64,000 nt of DNA from Bacteroidota bacterium (GTDB lineage Bacteria > Bacteroidota > Bacteroidia > Flavobacteriales_D > Crocinitomicaceae), in the NCBI GenBank assembly GCA_030148165.1, contig JASBTZ010000007.1, forward strand, positions 186,001 to 250,000, in the 5' to 3' direction. The translations under genes were made by a program, and so were the position numbers. Below are positions 10,808-20,659 of this stretch, piece by piece; position 1 is the stretch's first letter; every line of letters starts with the position of its first letter. Under the pieces are notes generated by a model. It had not been told where the DNA came from. It saw nothing but the letters and a program-made list of their open reading frames with translations, and did not search any database.

Positions 10808-10819
10808 ACTTTAAACCTA

Positions 10820-13627
10820 ATGGTATCATCAGAACACAATAAGAAACTTTTTTTACTGGATGCATATGCGTTGATCTATAGGGCTTATTTTGCTTTTATT
10901 AAAAATCCACGTGTTAATTCAAAAGGACAGAACACTTCTGCTGCCTTTGGATTTACGAATGCGATGATCGATATCATCAATAATGAGAAGCCATCTCACA
11001 TGGCGGTTGTGTTTGATCCTCCGGGAGGGTCTGAAGCAAGGAAAGTAGATTTCGAAGCTTATAAAGCACATCGGGAGGAAATGCCCGAAGATATACGGTC
11101 CATGATTCCGCTGATTAAGGAAATTGTTCAGGCCTTCAATATTCCTATTCTGGAAGTGAATGGATATGAAGCAGATGATGTTATCGGAACCATAGCTAAG
11201 CGGGCAGAAAAACATGGGTTTACGACCTATATGATGACACCGGATAAGGATTTCGGTCAACTCGTTTCAGAAAACATATTTATGTATCGACCGGGTCGAG
11301 GAGGGAAGCCTGCTGAAATTTGGGGAATACCGGAAGTGTGCGAGAAGTTCGAAGTGGATGATCCGTTGAAAGTCATAGATATTCTTGGTCTATGGGGGGA
11401 CGCTGCAGATAATATTCCGGGAATTCCAGGAATTGGTGAGAAGACCTCTAAAAAATTGGTGGCCCAGTACGGATCAGTTGAAGGACTGATAGCCCACGTT
11501 GATGAATTGAAGGGTAAGCAAAAAGAGAATGTGGAGAATTACGCTGAGCAAGGACTTCTTTCCAAGCAGTTGGCAACGATCATCACAGATGTAGATGTGG
11601 AATTCGACGAAGATGACCTTAAAATGTGTGAACCCGACATAGAGAAAATCCGGGAAGTTTTTACCAGGCTCGAATTTAGGGGACTTGCCAGAAGAGTTCT
11701 GGGCGAAGAGATCAGCATTGGCAATGTTGCATCAGTTGATTCTAACGGTCAAATCGATCTCTTTGGCTCACAAAGCATGAACGAGGAGCAAGAAGCTGAA
11801 CCAACTTCAGATGTTAAAACCATTGCCACTGAAAAACCGAAATATCACCTGGCAGAGAACACAGAGGAACGAAAGGCGCTGCTAGACTTACTCTTGAAAC
11901 AAAAGGAAGTTTGTTTTGATACGGAGACCGATAGTATCGACTCGTTAAATGCAAACCTGGTGGGAATGTCTTTTTCCTTTAAAGAAAGAGAGGGATATTA
12001 TGTTCCAACACCTGAGAATTTTGAGGAGGCTAAAAAGATTGTTGAAGAATTTAAGCCCTTTTTTGAATCGAAGTCCATTGAGAAGATTGCGCATAACATA
12101 AAGTATGACAACAAAGTGCTGAATCGTTATGATGTTGAAATTAGCGCTCCGACGTTTGACACCATGATCGCACATTATCTGATTAAACCCGATTCAAAAC
12201 AGGGCATGGATTTCCTGGCTGAAACATATTTGAACTACAAACCAATTTCAATTGAGTCTTTAATCGGTAAGAAGGGTAAGAATCAGGGTTCAATGAGAGA
12301 TAAAGAACCTGCGGAAGTAAAAGACTATGCATGTGAAGATGCTGACATTACATTCCAGTTGAAGAAGTTGTTTGAGGCGGAAATCGATAAACCTCATTTA
12401 AAAGACCTATTCTTTAAAATGGAAATGCCTTTAGTGGAGGTGTTGAAATGCATGGAGCAGGAAGGTATTCGAATTGACACGGTAAGTTTAGCAGCCTATT
12501 CTGAGGAGTTAGCGGATTCCCTGGAAGAATTAGAAGCATCGATTTTGAAAGAGGCGGGAATAGAATTTAACATAGATTCCCCACGACAATTAGGAGAAGT
12601 CTTATTCGACCGTCTTCAAATTTCAAAGAAAGCGAAGAAAACCAAAACAGGTCAATATGCTACGGGAGAAGATGTGCTTCAACGACTGAAGCATGCACAC
12701 CCAATCATTGAGATGATCCTCGACTACAGACAGCTGAGAAAACTAAAGAACACTTACGTTGATCCGTTACCAACAATGGTGGATAAAAACGATCAGCGCA
12801 TTCATACAACCTACATGCAGACCGTTGCTGCTACGGGTAGATTGAGTTCAAACAACCCAAATCTCCAGAACATTCCGATCCGTTCGGAAAAAGGAAGAGA
12901 GATTCGTAAAGCATTTATTCCAAGGAGTGATGATTTTATCTTGATGGCAGCCGATTATTCTCAGATAGAATTGCGCATCATTGCCGCACTTAGTGGAGAT
13001 AAAAATATGATTGAAGCTTTCCGTTCCGGACAGGATATTCATGCGGCAACGGCGGCGAAAGTCTTTCATGTGCCGGTAGAAGAAGTTACGAGAGACCAAC
13101 GAAGTTCAGCGAAGGCAGTTAATTTTGGGATTATCTACGGACAATCCGCTTTTGGACTTTCTCAGAATCTCAATATTTCCAGGTCAGAGGCAAAGGGAAT
13201 TATCGACAGTTATTTCGAACAATATTCGACTATTAAAAAGTACATGGACGATGCCGTGGCTAAGGCTAGAGAGAAGGGTTATGTTGAGTCAATAATGGGT
13301 CGAAGAAGATATTTAAGTGATATTAATTCTTCCAATGCCGTAGTTCGAGGTTTCGCTGAACGAAATGCTGTTAACGCACCTATTCAGGGTTCATCAGCAG
13401 ATGTCATCAAATTAGCCATGATCAACATTCATGACAAAATGAAAAAGCAAGGATTGAAGTCAAAAATGCTGCTTCAGGTGCATGATGAATTGGTTTTCGA
13501 TGTTCATCGAAGCGAGCAGGATCTGATGAAAGAACTCGTTGTTAAAGAGATGGAATCAGCCGTGAAGATCGAAGTTCCTCTTGTCGTTGAAGCTCAGTTT
13601 GGTGACAACTGGCTGGATGCACATTAG
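10820..13627 (+). CDS. polA: DNA polymerase I
   Basis: Repair and Okazaki-fragment-processing polymerase of 935 residues with all three domains. The 5' nuclease is at about 1-290 (LLDAYALIYRAYFAF, EADDVIGT, GIPGIGEKTSKKL). The 3'-5' exonuclease is near 345-520 and looks catalytically complete: FDTETDSIDSL, HNIKYDNKVL and YACEDADIT carry the expected acidic residues. The family A polymerase has motif A DYSQIELR near 712, motif B RSSAKAVNFGIIYGQ and motif C VHDELVFD near 887. Retention of proofreading residues is worth noting because many bacterial Pol I proteins have lost them. Its stop overlaps the convergent DUF6438-like gene by 3 bp. Confidence 0.97.
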   Translation: MVSSEHNKKLFLLDAYALIYRAYFAFIKNPRVNSKGQNTSAAFGFTNAMIDIINNEKPSHMAVVFDPPGGSEARKVDFEAYKAHREEMPEDIRSMIPLIKEIVQAFNIPILEVNGYEADDVIGTIAKRAEKHGFTTYMMTPDKDFGQLVSENIFMYRPGRGGKPAEIWGIPEVCEKFEVDDPLKVIDILGLWGDAADNIPGIPGIGEKTSKKLVAQYGSVEGLIAHVDELKGKQKENVENYAEQGLLSKQLATIITDVDVEFDEDDLKMCEPDIEKIREVFTRLEFRGLARRVLGEEISIGNVASVDSNGQIDLFGSQSMNEEQEAEPTSDVKTIATEKPKYHLAENTEERKALLDLLLKQKEVCFDTETDSIDSLNANLVGMSFSFKEREGYYVPTPENFEEAKKIVEEFKPFFESKSIEKIAHNIKYDNKVLNRYDVEISAPTFDTMIAHYLIKPDSKQGMDFLAETYLNYKPISIESLIGKKGKNQGSMRDKEPAEVKDYACEDADITFQLKKLFEAEIDKPHLKDLFFKMEMPLVEVLKCMEQEGIRIDTVSLAAYSEELADSLEELEASILKEAGIEFNIDSPRQLGEVLFDRLQISKKAKKTKTGQYATGEDVLQRLKHAHPIIEMILDYRQLRKLKNTYVDPLPTMVDKNDQRIHTTYMQTVAATGRLSSNNPNLQNIPIRSEKGREIRKAFIPRSDDFILMAADYSQIELRIIAALSGDKNMIEAFRSGQDIHAATAAKVFHVPVEEVTRDQRSSAKAVNFGIIYGQSAFGLSQNLNISRSEAKGIIDSYFEQYSTIKKYMDDAVAKAREKGYVESIMGRRRYLSDINSSNAVVRGFAERNAVNAPIQGSSADVIKLAMINIHDKMKKQGLKSKMLLQVHDELVFDVHRSEQDLMKELVVKEMESAVKIEVPLVVEAQFGDNWLDAH

Positions 13628-14196
13628 TCTTCGGTGACAGCTTGCCAGTCAAGCGTGGTCAATAAATTGTCAAATAACTCTTCAAATTTGAGAATGCGTT
13701 GTGGGTAACCGAATCGACGGTAAACTTCTTTCCGTTTCCCATCAATAACAATACTCGTTTTCGTTCCTGGAATATCTGTGATATGAGCATCGTAGACATC
13801 GTTGAGGCTGAAGTACTCTATCTCCTTAGCTTTCGCAATGAATTTCTTCATTTCATCTTTGCTTATAGATGACCTATGTTTACCTTCAGGTTTAACGAAT
13901 CGAATCCCATTCAGAAGAACAGTACCGTCGTCGTATATCGACAAGGTATATGTTGGACATGTCCCATAGCAAGCTCCCCTGCTAATAAACGCGAATAATG
14001 AATCGTCTGCCGCAACCTGCGTTACTGTTACACTGTCATTTTGATCAGTTACATCTTCATTTGTGTTCGTCGCAACTCCTTCTTCCATCTGTGCTGGCTG
14101 CTCCACTTCAACCACTTCGTGATTGTTTTTACTTGTGGCACAAGCGGTTATCGCCAGCACGCTCAATCCGAATAAATATGTATATGTTTTCTTCAT
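13624..14196 (-). CDS. DUF6438-like lipoprotein
   Basis: Predicted lipoprotein. I chose the ATG at 14196 rather than 14235, because it gives a clean signal, MKKTYTYLFGLSVLAITAC, with lipobox ITAC. A low-complexity acidic linker (about residues 24-60) precedes a domain beginning SRGACYGTCPTYTLSIYDDG, the cysteine-containing pattern I associate with DUF6438 proteins of Bacteroidota. Function is unknown. The 3' end overlaps the polA stop in the opposite orientation. It is divergent from the DUF2891 gene, with about 64 bp between starts. Confidence 0.75.
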   Translation of the reverse strand: MKKTYTYLFGLSVLAITACATSKNNHEVVEVEQPAQMEEGVATNTNEDVTDQNDSVTVTQVAADDSLFAFISRGACYGTCPTYTLSIYDDGTVLLNGIRFVKPEGKHRSSISKDEMKKFIAKAKEIEYFSLNDVYDAHITDIPGTKTSIVIDGKRKEVYRRFGYPQRILKFEELFDNLLTTLDWQAVTED

Positions 14197-14227
14197 TACG
14201 CTAATTTCTATATCCAAACTCAAATAG

Positions 14228-14256
14228 CTTGCCACAAGTTACTTTTTCTATCTTTA
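14228..14256 (+). promoter_or_regulatory. Candidate promoter for the DUF2891 lipoprotein gene
   Basis: CTTG, a 17-bp spacer and TATCTTTA approximate the Bacteroidota TTTG/TAnnTTTG promoter. The -7 element ends only 4 bp before the ATG at 14261, which would imply a leaderless or nearly leaderless mRNA. Confidence 0.4.
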
Positions 14257-14260
14257 AAAC

Positions 14261-15367
14261 ATGAACAATACTTTCAATATTCTTTTACTTGTGCTTGTAA
14301 TGGCTTCCTGTTCGGGCGAAGAAAGGAACACGTCAGAGGAACCCATTAACGTTGACAACATGGTTGAACCGATCAGCATGAAGCGCCAGGAGGCAATTCG
14401 ACTGATGCAACTGCCAATGGAGTGCATCAACCTGGAGTATCCCAATAAATTAAATCAGGTTATCGGCGGACCTAACGACCTTCAGGAACCACAGACACTT
14501 CATCCGGCATTTTACGGTTGCTTTGATTGGCATTCAGCTGTTCACGGTCATTGGTCACTGGTGCGGATCATTAATTTATATCCGGATTTGGATGACGATC
14601 ACGAGATAATGAATAAACTTCTCAATCATATTTCCGAGGAAAACATTGAACAAGAGATCAAATATTTTGAGAACGAGTTAAGTCAGGGTTTTGAACGGAT
14701 GTACGGTTGGGCCTGGCTACTTAAACTTGCTCAGGAAATTCATTTATCGGATCACCCGAAAGCTTCAGAGATTGAATCAAATCTACAACCATTAACGGAT
14801 TTGATTGTTGATCGCGTCATGGAGTTTTTACCGAAGCTCAAGTATCCGATTCGTGTAGGAACTCATACTAATACAGCATTTGCCATGTCGCTGATTCACG
14901 ATTATGCCTCAACAATGAATAATGCCAAACTTTTGAATACGCTGGATGTTCGGGTAAGAGAATATTACTTATCCGATGTCGATTGTCCGTTAGGCTGGGA
15001 GCCTAGTGGCGATGACTTTCTTTCTCCCTGTTTGGAAGAAGCTTATTTGATGAGTAAGGTGATGGAAAAAGAAGAATACAAGCGGTGGCTTTCGGAATTT
15101 CTGCCTGATCTGATCAATAAGGATTTTACAATTGCGCCTGGAGAAGTTACTGACAGAACCGACGGTCACCTGGTACATCTGGACGGTTTGAACTTTAGTC
15201 GCGCCTGGTGTTTCTATGGAATCGCAAGAGCATTACCGGAGTATAGACATCTGAATAAAGTGGCGAATGAACACATCGAGCATTCACTTCCAAATATCAC
15301 TGATGGCAATTATGAAGGTGGTCATTGGCTCGCAAGCTTTGCATTACTTTCAATGCCTTACGAGTAA
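14261..15367 (+). CDS. DUF2891 family lipoprotein
   Basis: Exported protein with lipobox signal MNNTFNILLLVLVMASC. The mature region matches the DUF2891 pattern: CINLEYPNKLNQVIGG near the start, then HPAFYGCFDWHSAVHGHW, YGWAWLLKL, and DCPLGWEPSGDDFLSPC. The many His/Trp/Asp residues and the helical repeats suggest an alpha/alpha-barrel similar to glycoside-processing enzymes, but this is inference and no activity is established that I know of. The 3' end overlaps the convergent helicase gene by 10 bp. Confidence 0.85.
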   Translation: MNNTFNILLLVLVMASCSGEERNTSEEPINVDNMVEPISMKRQEAIRLMQLPMECINLEYPNKLNQVIGGPNDLQEPQTLHPAFYGCFDWHSAVHGHWSLVRIINLYPDLDDDHEIMNKLLNHISEENIEQEIKYFENELSQGFERMYGWAWLLKLAQEIHLSDHPKASEIESNLQPLTDLIVDRVMEFLPKLKYPIRVGTHTNTAFAMSLIHDYASTMNNAKLLNTLDVRVREYYLSDVDCPLGWEPSGDDFLSPCLEEAYLMSKVMEKEEYKRWLSEFLPDLINKDFTIAPGEVTDRTDGHLVHLDGLNFSRAWCFYGIARALPEYRHLNKVANEHIEHSLPNITDGNYEGGHWLASFALLSMPYE

Positions 15368-18300
15368 CTGACTTTCCACCCGCGGGACACCAGAACCCGC
15401 TGCAGCGTGACAAGCTCTCTCGCTTCACCCAATGATTGATGAACTCGTTTGAGATCCACTTGATCACCGATAATTTCAGCATCGATACCATATGGCATTT
15501 TTTTGGAATCGACGGCCTGATAATTTTCAATGTGCTGAAGCCAATGCCTCAATAAATTGACAGATTCGTTTTCACTGATTTTAAATTCATCTGCTTTCAC
15601 AGAACAGAAAAAGTGGATGCTTTTACTTGCTCTTGTTAACAGAACATTTAACCTGTTCCTTCCATTCTGACGATTCATCGGACCAAAGCGCAGATGAAAT
15701 TCCCCCTCCGGGTTCTTACCAAAACCGAATGAAATCAATAAGTGATCACATTCATCACCCTGTACATTTTCCAATGCTTTGAAAAAGCCAATGTTATTAT
15801 CCAGGTTATCAGAAAAAGCTTCGCGGGTTGTATTATCCATACTTTTCCAAATCTGCTGGAGCTGTTCTTCCGAAAAAGCAACCACTCCAATATTCTTCTT
15901 GCCAGCTAAAATCAGTGATCGTAATTCCTGACAAAGTTCTTCCGCTTCTGCTTTGTTAATTCGGTCCTCATAAACTCCCCGCTCAATGAAGTGATAGTGT
16001 AATGGCTTCTCTGTATTGTTTCCGGGATATGCACTCAGTTGACCTTGATAGAAATGTTTGTTGGAAAAGGCAATCAGATCCGGGTGTAAGCTTCGATAGT
16101 GATGCTTTAATGGTATTTTATTCCAATAGAAAGAAGCCTGATGTAACAAGTCGATTTTTTCTTGCTCACCGGACTGGAAGTATTCCATCGGCCCCATTTG
16201 ATGTTCATCTCCGGCGACAACAATTCTACGACTTCGTTCAATTGCGCCCAGGGCATTTTGAATCGGTATTTGACTGGATTCATCAAAGATGGCGATGTCA
16301 AACAATTTATGTTCCATAGGGAAGCACTTGGCCAGTAACGTTGGGTTGCTGAGCCAGATTGGTTTCAATAACTGAATCCATTCTTTCGCATCAGAATGAT
16401 AGAGCTCTCTGAGTGAAAGATGACTTCTACTTTTCTTAAACTCTTTAACCAGCAAAGATTTACCTCTTCTCAGTCGCTTTTTGAGCGCTTTATTGTTTTC
16501 CGATAACTTTCGGGCCGGAGTATTGAGCAGTTTATGATAGTCATCAAATTGCTTTTTTATGCGCATCAGAATTTCTTTGGCAAATAAAACCGATTCATGT
16601 TCCTGGGCAGCGATTATCTGTTCAACTTTAGTAGAAACATCATTGATACTGAAGGTGGAGAATGAAGGAAATCGTTTCTTAAAATCAACCCAATGACTGT
16701 TGTATACGGCATTTTCAAATTCTTCATAGTTGTCATAAGCTGCTAAGCACTTTAGATAAGAAGTTTCGAGCGAAACAAGTTCCGAAGAGTGCATGATCAA
16801 GAATGAAAGATTCTTCTTAATGTCTCCTATTAGATCGCTAAGAAGTACATCATCCCTCATTTCAAAATGTGAGTTGAGCCTTCGATATAAATCGTAGAGC
16901 TGTTCGTGGTGAGAAGTATATCGACTCCTTTCATTTTGATCTAATGACAGAATTGCAGTCCATTCCTCTTCACTGTAAAGATTGAGCGTTTGTTTGATCA
17001 ATGTGAGCTCATTAGCAGGATCTACTATGCCTAGTTCACTCAGCTTACTGTGCACATCCTTAAGCGTATTCTGGTGCTTTACCAGCTCCAATTGATCATT
17101 GATTGCAGCATCAGCATAATCGAAATCCAGATTCGATAATTCTGACCATTTCTTTCTTGATTTTCGACCTGAAAGAAAGCCCTTTGGTTTATTAAAATCC
17201 TTTTGAATACTCAACAAAACGCCTTCCGAAGGCTGTAGTTTCCAACCGTTTAAATTTTGCCGGCTATTCAGCATATTCGAAAGTCGGGCGTGTTTCTTAA
17301 ACAGCGATAAAAAACGTTTGTTGTCCTTCGAACCAGGGTTGAAGATGCCAGCGTGCTTTTTGTATAGATCATTTTCAAAGATCTGACATTGCGCAGCTTT
17401 GTGCATCTCGCGTGCCAGCTCTGCAAAAGTTGTAATACTAAAATGAGAGATAAGGGATTTAAGATCTCTTTCCGTTTGCTCAATAACGCGATCCAATTTG
17501 TCCAGACCACTATTAATCAGGGAGGGCTTTAAAAAACCGATCGCTCGGGAAGCATTATTCGTATAAATTTCTTTTACAAAATCAATTCGACTGCGAAAAT
17601 CGTCAATGCCTGGAACATTGCTGTTGTAAACATGTTCATCAGTAATCTTGCATGTCTTCTGGAATTCGTACAGCGAGATTCCACCGATAAGATTTTTCTT
17701 GTTTAACAGGTCAAGTGTCATCTGAAGATTGTCTTCCAACTGTTCAGAGATTTCCAAATTATTGATGGACTCAAATTCGAGCTTCTCAAAAAATAAATAG
17801 GTTGATTTCAGATCTGCAATAAATGTCTGACCGATTTTATCTGAACCTGCGATAAAAGCAATCTTATCCAGATTGTAATCACTTAATTTCTTTACAATTA
17901 CATCCAGAGCAGCTTTTTTCTCTGACACAAAGAGCGTGGTAAGACCAGCGGCAACAGCCTTGGTAGTCATGTTACAAAGCGATTGCGATTTCCCTGTACC
18001 GGGAGGACCCTGTACAACTGTGTTTTCCACGTTAATGGATTCAAAAACAGCTTCGTGATCCGTGTCAGCGGCCAGTAAGTTAGTATTGGGAATAGTTAAT
18101 GCAGCAGAGTCTTCATCGGAATCATATCCAAATAAAGTAAGTAGGTTATCCGAAAATTGATCTTTTTGTAAAAGTTCTTCTAACTCTTTAATTACCTGGT
18201 AGCGATGATGGTGAAAGTTTCCAATAAAACGTTTTTCATGGTAAACATCAAAGCCCATTGCTTCGAGCTGAGGACTAATGGTTTCGATCTCGACACTTTC

Positions 18301-18702
18301 GAAGATTAGTTTTTTATCGAACTGCTTTAGAAGATAGCTCTCGAGAAAAGGGTTGATAAATTGATCATCAATGTTCACTTCGAATGTGATTAGCTGTCTT
18401 ACTTTATCAACATGATAAGACACCGGACACAGAACTACTGGTGTTCTAATCGCTTTTCCGTTTCTTTCGTGAAGTAAAAATCCTTCAGCAACGCATAATG
18501 GATTGACACCGGATTCTTTAAAGGTTTTTGCCGCCTCCCGCAGAATTCGACGAGGCATTTCCTTTTCAGCTACGACCAGATCCTGCCCTAATTCAAATAG
18601 CTTTTGACTATCTGCCGGAGCATCAACCAGAAGATCATTAGAGTTGAACTGCATACCCTCGAAAAGGAGCTCAGAAATTCTATTTTTTAATTCGTGTTGC
18701 AA
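15358..18702 (-). CDS. DUF4011-type superfamily 1 helicase/ATPase, stand-alone
   Basis: Large (about 1,114 aa) SF1 helicase-like ATPase. The N-terminal ~200 residues look like DUF4011 (NPLCVAEGFLLHER, VVLCPVSYHVD). Walker A is VVQGPPGTGKSQ near 229-240 and motif Ia is LFVSEKKAAL. Motif II is DIAIFDESSQ, motif III is VVAGDEHQMGP, and motif VI is NVLLTRASKSIHFF. About 500 residues of helical insert lie between Ia and II. Relatives often carry C-terminal DUF3320 or Vsr/DUF559-like nuclease domains, and some belong to defence systems. Here the protein stops soon after motif VI, with no nuclease block I can see. The ORF starts with TTG (18702); ATG 18654 is an alternative. No partner gene is adjacent on the same strand, so a defence role is speculative. 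Confidence 0.8.
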   Translation of the reverse strand: MQHELKNRISELLFEGMQFNSNDLLVDAPADSQKLFELGQDLVVAEKEMPRRILREAAKTFKESGVNPLCVAEGFLLHERNGKAIRTPVVLCPVSYHVDKVRQLITFEVNIDDQFINPFLESYLLKQFDKKLIFESVEIETISPQLEAMGFDVYHEKRFIGNFHHHRYQVIKELEELLQKDQFSDNLLTLFGYDSDEDSAALTIPNTNLLAADTDHEAVFESINVENTVVQGPPGTGKSQSLCNMTTKAVAAGLTTLFVSEKKAALDVIVKKLSDYNLDKIAFIAGSDKIGQTFIADLKSTYLFFEKLEFESINNLEISEQLEDNLQMTLDLLNKKNLIGGISLYEFQKTCKITDEHVYNSNVPGIDDFRSRIDFVKEIYTNNASRAIGFLKPSLINSGLDKLDRVIEQTERDLKSLISHFSITTFAELAREMHKAAQCQIFENDLYKKHAGIFNPGSKDNKRFLSLFKKHARLSNMLNSRQNLNGWKLQPSEGVLLSIQKDFNKPKGFLSGRKSRKKWSELSNLDFDYADAAINDQLELVKHQNTLKDVHSKLSELGIVDPANELTLIKQTLNLYSEEEWTAILSLDQNERSRYTSHHEQLYDLYRRLNSHFEMRDDVLLSDLIGDIKKNLSFLIMHSSELVSLETSYLKCLAAYDNYEEFENAVYNSHWVDFKKRFPSFSTFSINDVSTKVEQIIAAQEHESVLFAKEILMRIKKQFDDYHKLLNTPARKLSENNKALKKRLRRGKSLLVKEFKKSRSHLSLRELYHSDAKEWIQLLKPIWLSNPTLLAKCFPMEHKLFDIAIFDESSQIPIQNALGAIERSRRIVVAGDEHQMGPMEYFQSGEQEKIDLLHQASFYWNKIPLKHHYRSLHPDLIAFSNKHFYQGQLSAYPGNNTEKPLHYHFIERGVYEDRINKAEAEELCQELRSLILAGKKNIGVVAFSEEQLQQIWKSMDNTTREAFSDNLDNNIGFFKALENVQGDECDHLLISFGFGKNPEGEFHLRFGPMNRQNGRNRLNVLLTRASKSIHFFCSVKADEFKISENESVNLLRHWLQHIENYQAVDSKKMPYGIDAEIIGDQVDLKRVHQSLGEARELVTLQRVLVSRGWKVSYS

Positions 18703-18769
18703 GAAGTTAAAGGTAAGGAATATTAAGGTTTTACAAATGTCAAATCACCCCTTTTTGCCTGCTTTTATA

Positions 18770-18777
18770 TACATTTG
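18770..18777 (+). promoter_or_regulatory. -7 element upstream of the cystathionine synthase/lyase gene
   Basis: TACATTTG matches TAnnTTTG and ends 31 bp before the chosen ATG at 18809. No well-spaced -33 partner was seen. Confidence 0.45.
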
Positions 18778-18808
18778 TTAGCACCACTTGAATAATTGGG
18801 TGAGTAAG

Positions 18809-19948
18809 ATGAAATTTGGAACTAAAGCCATACACGCAGGAGTTCATCCGGACGAAAGTACAGGGGCAATTATGACCCCTATCTATCAAACGTCTACTTA
18901 TGTACAAGAAGGAGTTGGAAACCACAAAGGATACGAGTATTCCAGGACATCTAACCCGACCAGAAGTGCATTGGAAAAAAACATAGCGGCTCTGGAAAAC
19001 GCTGAGTTTGGGGCATGTTTTGGTTCTGGACTCGCGGCCATAGATTGTGTGATTAAAATGTTGAATCCGGGAGACGAAGTGATATCAACAAATGATTTAT
19101 ATGGTGGATCTTATCGATTGTTCACGACCATCTATGAAAAATTCGGTGTCCGTTTTCATTTTACAGGAATGTCAGATGCTGAATCGGTGAGGGCGCTTGT
19201 TAATGAGAACACAAAAATGATCTGGGTGGAAACACCAACAAATCCTACCATGAGCATTATTGACATTGCGGCGATGGCATCGATAGCAAAAGATAGCAAT
19301 GCAATCTTGTGTGTAGATAATACTTTTGCAACACCTTATCTTCAGAATCCACTTGATTTAGGGGCGGACGTTGTCATGCACTCGGTCACGAAATACCTTG
19401 GAGGGCATTCTGATGTGGTCATGGGAGCTCTGGTAACGAACAATGAAAAGATTGCCAACGAAATGTATCGAATACAAAATTCATCAGGAGCCATTGCCGG
19501 ACCGATGGATTCATTTTTAGTTCTGAGAGGAATTAAAACGCTGCATTTGAGAATGGAACGGCATTGTGAGAACGGGGAAAAGATTGCTAGGTTCCTGGAA
19601 AGTCACCCCAAAGTTGATGAGGTTTATTGGCCGGGATTTGCTAGCCATCCAAATCACGAAATTGCGAAGAAGCAAATGAAGGGATATGGAGGAATGATTT
19701 CATTTACCTTAGTTGGAAACAAACTGGAGGACGCCTTTAGTGTTGTTGAACGCGTTAAGATTTTCGCATTGGCGGAATCATTAGGAGGAGTGGAATCATT
19801 AATTGGTCATCCTGCAACGATGACCCACGCTTCCATACCAAAAGAAGAAAGAGAAAAAACGGGAGTTGTCGATTCATTGATTAGATTAAGTGTTGGTATT
19901 GAAGATGCCGATGATTTAATCGAAGATTTGAAGCAGGCACTCGCATAA
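18809..19948 (+). CDS. Cystathionine gamma-synthase / gamma-lyase family PLP enzyme
   Basis: PLP-dependent enzyme of the Cys/Met metabolism family. The start MKFGTKAIHAG at 18809 is the family N-terminus, so the TTG at 18788 in the ORF track is rejected. The Schiff-base lysine is in SVTKYLGGHSD (about K195). PLP-binding stretches FGSGLAAID and WVETPTNPTM are present, and the C-terminus ends in SVGIEDADDLIEDL as usual. Sequence motifs alone do not separate gamma-synthase (methionine synthesis) from gamma-lyase (reverse transsulfuration), and neighbours do not help. It is followed after 9 bp by the RCK protein gene. Confidence 0.92.
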   Translation: MKFGTKAIHAGVHPDESTGAIMTPIYQTSTYVQEGVGNHKGYEYSRTSNPTRSALEKNIAALENAEFGACFGSGLAAIDCVIKMLNPGDEVISTNDLYGGSYRLFTTIYEKFGVRFHFTGMSDAESVRALVNENTKMIWVETPTNPTMSIIDIAAMASIAKDSNAILCVDNTFATPYLQNPLDLGADVVMHSVTKYLGGHSDVVMGALVTNNEKIANEMYRIQNSSGAIAGPMDSFLVLRGIKTLHLRMERHCENGEKIARFLESHPKVDEVYWPGFASHPNHEIAKKQMKGYGGMISFTLVGNKLEDAFSVVERVKIFALAESLGGVESLIGHPATMTHASIPKEEREKTGVVDSLIRLSVGIEDADDLIEDLKQALA

Positions 19949-19957
19949 ATAAAAACT

Positions 19958-20659
19958 ATGAATTACAGTAAGTTTGCGGTGATTGGTGTTGGTCGTTACG
20001 GATCAACGATTGCCCGAAGATTAGCCGAAAAAGGAGCACAGGTTTTCGCTTTTGACCCCAATGAGGAGAAGATAGAAAACATCAAGGATGAGGTTGCGTT
20101 CGCAGTTACATTGGACGCTACGGATCTTCGAGCGCTTCAGACACAAAATTTAGAGGAACTGGACGCTGCCGTAGTAGCAATTGGCGAAAATTTTGAGGCA
20201 ACAATTCTAACATGTGTACATCTGATAGACCTGGGGGTTAAGCGGGTAATTGCTCGCGCAAGTGGCGATCATCAGCGATTGATTCTGGAGAAGATTGGCG
20301 TTCAAGAGATTCTTACTCCTGAAGATGAGGTTGCATACGTGGTTCGGGAAAAATTAATTAACCCGAATATTTTGTCCTTTCTTCAACTTCCGGATAATTA
20401 TGAGATTGCAGAGATTCGCGCACCAAAAGGATGTGTTGGTCGTTCAATTGATGATGTAGGGTTCAGAAATAAATACGAGATGACGCTCATTACGATCAAA
20501 CGTGAATATGAACTCACGAAGAATGGAGAGGATTGCACCGAACAGCATATTATGGGTGTTCCTAAAAGCGATATGACCATTCAGGAAAAAGATACGCTTG
20601 TTGTCTTTGGAACAGGAAAGAGTGTAGAACGGTTTATCGAAATCAACGAGTCACTGTGA
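19958..20659 (+). CDS. TrkA/KtrA-like RCK potassium uptake regulator
   Basis: Cytoplasmic gating subunit of a Trk/Ktr-type potassium transporter. The N-terminal NAD-binding Rossmann domain shows GVGRYGSTIARRL, and the acidic nucleotide ligand follows in FAFDPNEEKI. An RCK_C domain fills about residues 140-230. The 233-residue length is that of KtrA-type proteins with a single RCK unit. The membrane subunit (TrkH/KtrB) is not adjacent, so it must lie elsewhere. The stop overlaps the downstream GTG start (GTGA), so the two are translationally coupled. Confidence 0.9.
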   Translation: MNYSKFAVIGVGRYGSTIARRLAEKGAQVFAFDPNEEKIENIKDEVAFAVTLDATDLRALQTQNLEELDAAVVAIGENFEATILTCVHLIDLGVKRVIARASGDHQRLILEKIGVQEILTPEDEVAYVVREKLINPNILSFLQLPDNYEIAEIRAPKGCVGRSIDDVGFRNKYEMTLITIKREYELTKNGEDCTEQHIMGVPKSDMTIQEKDTLVVFGTGKSVERFIEINESL

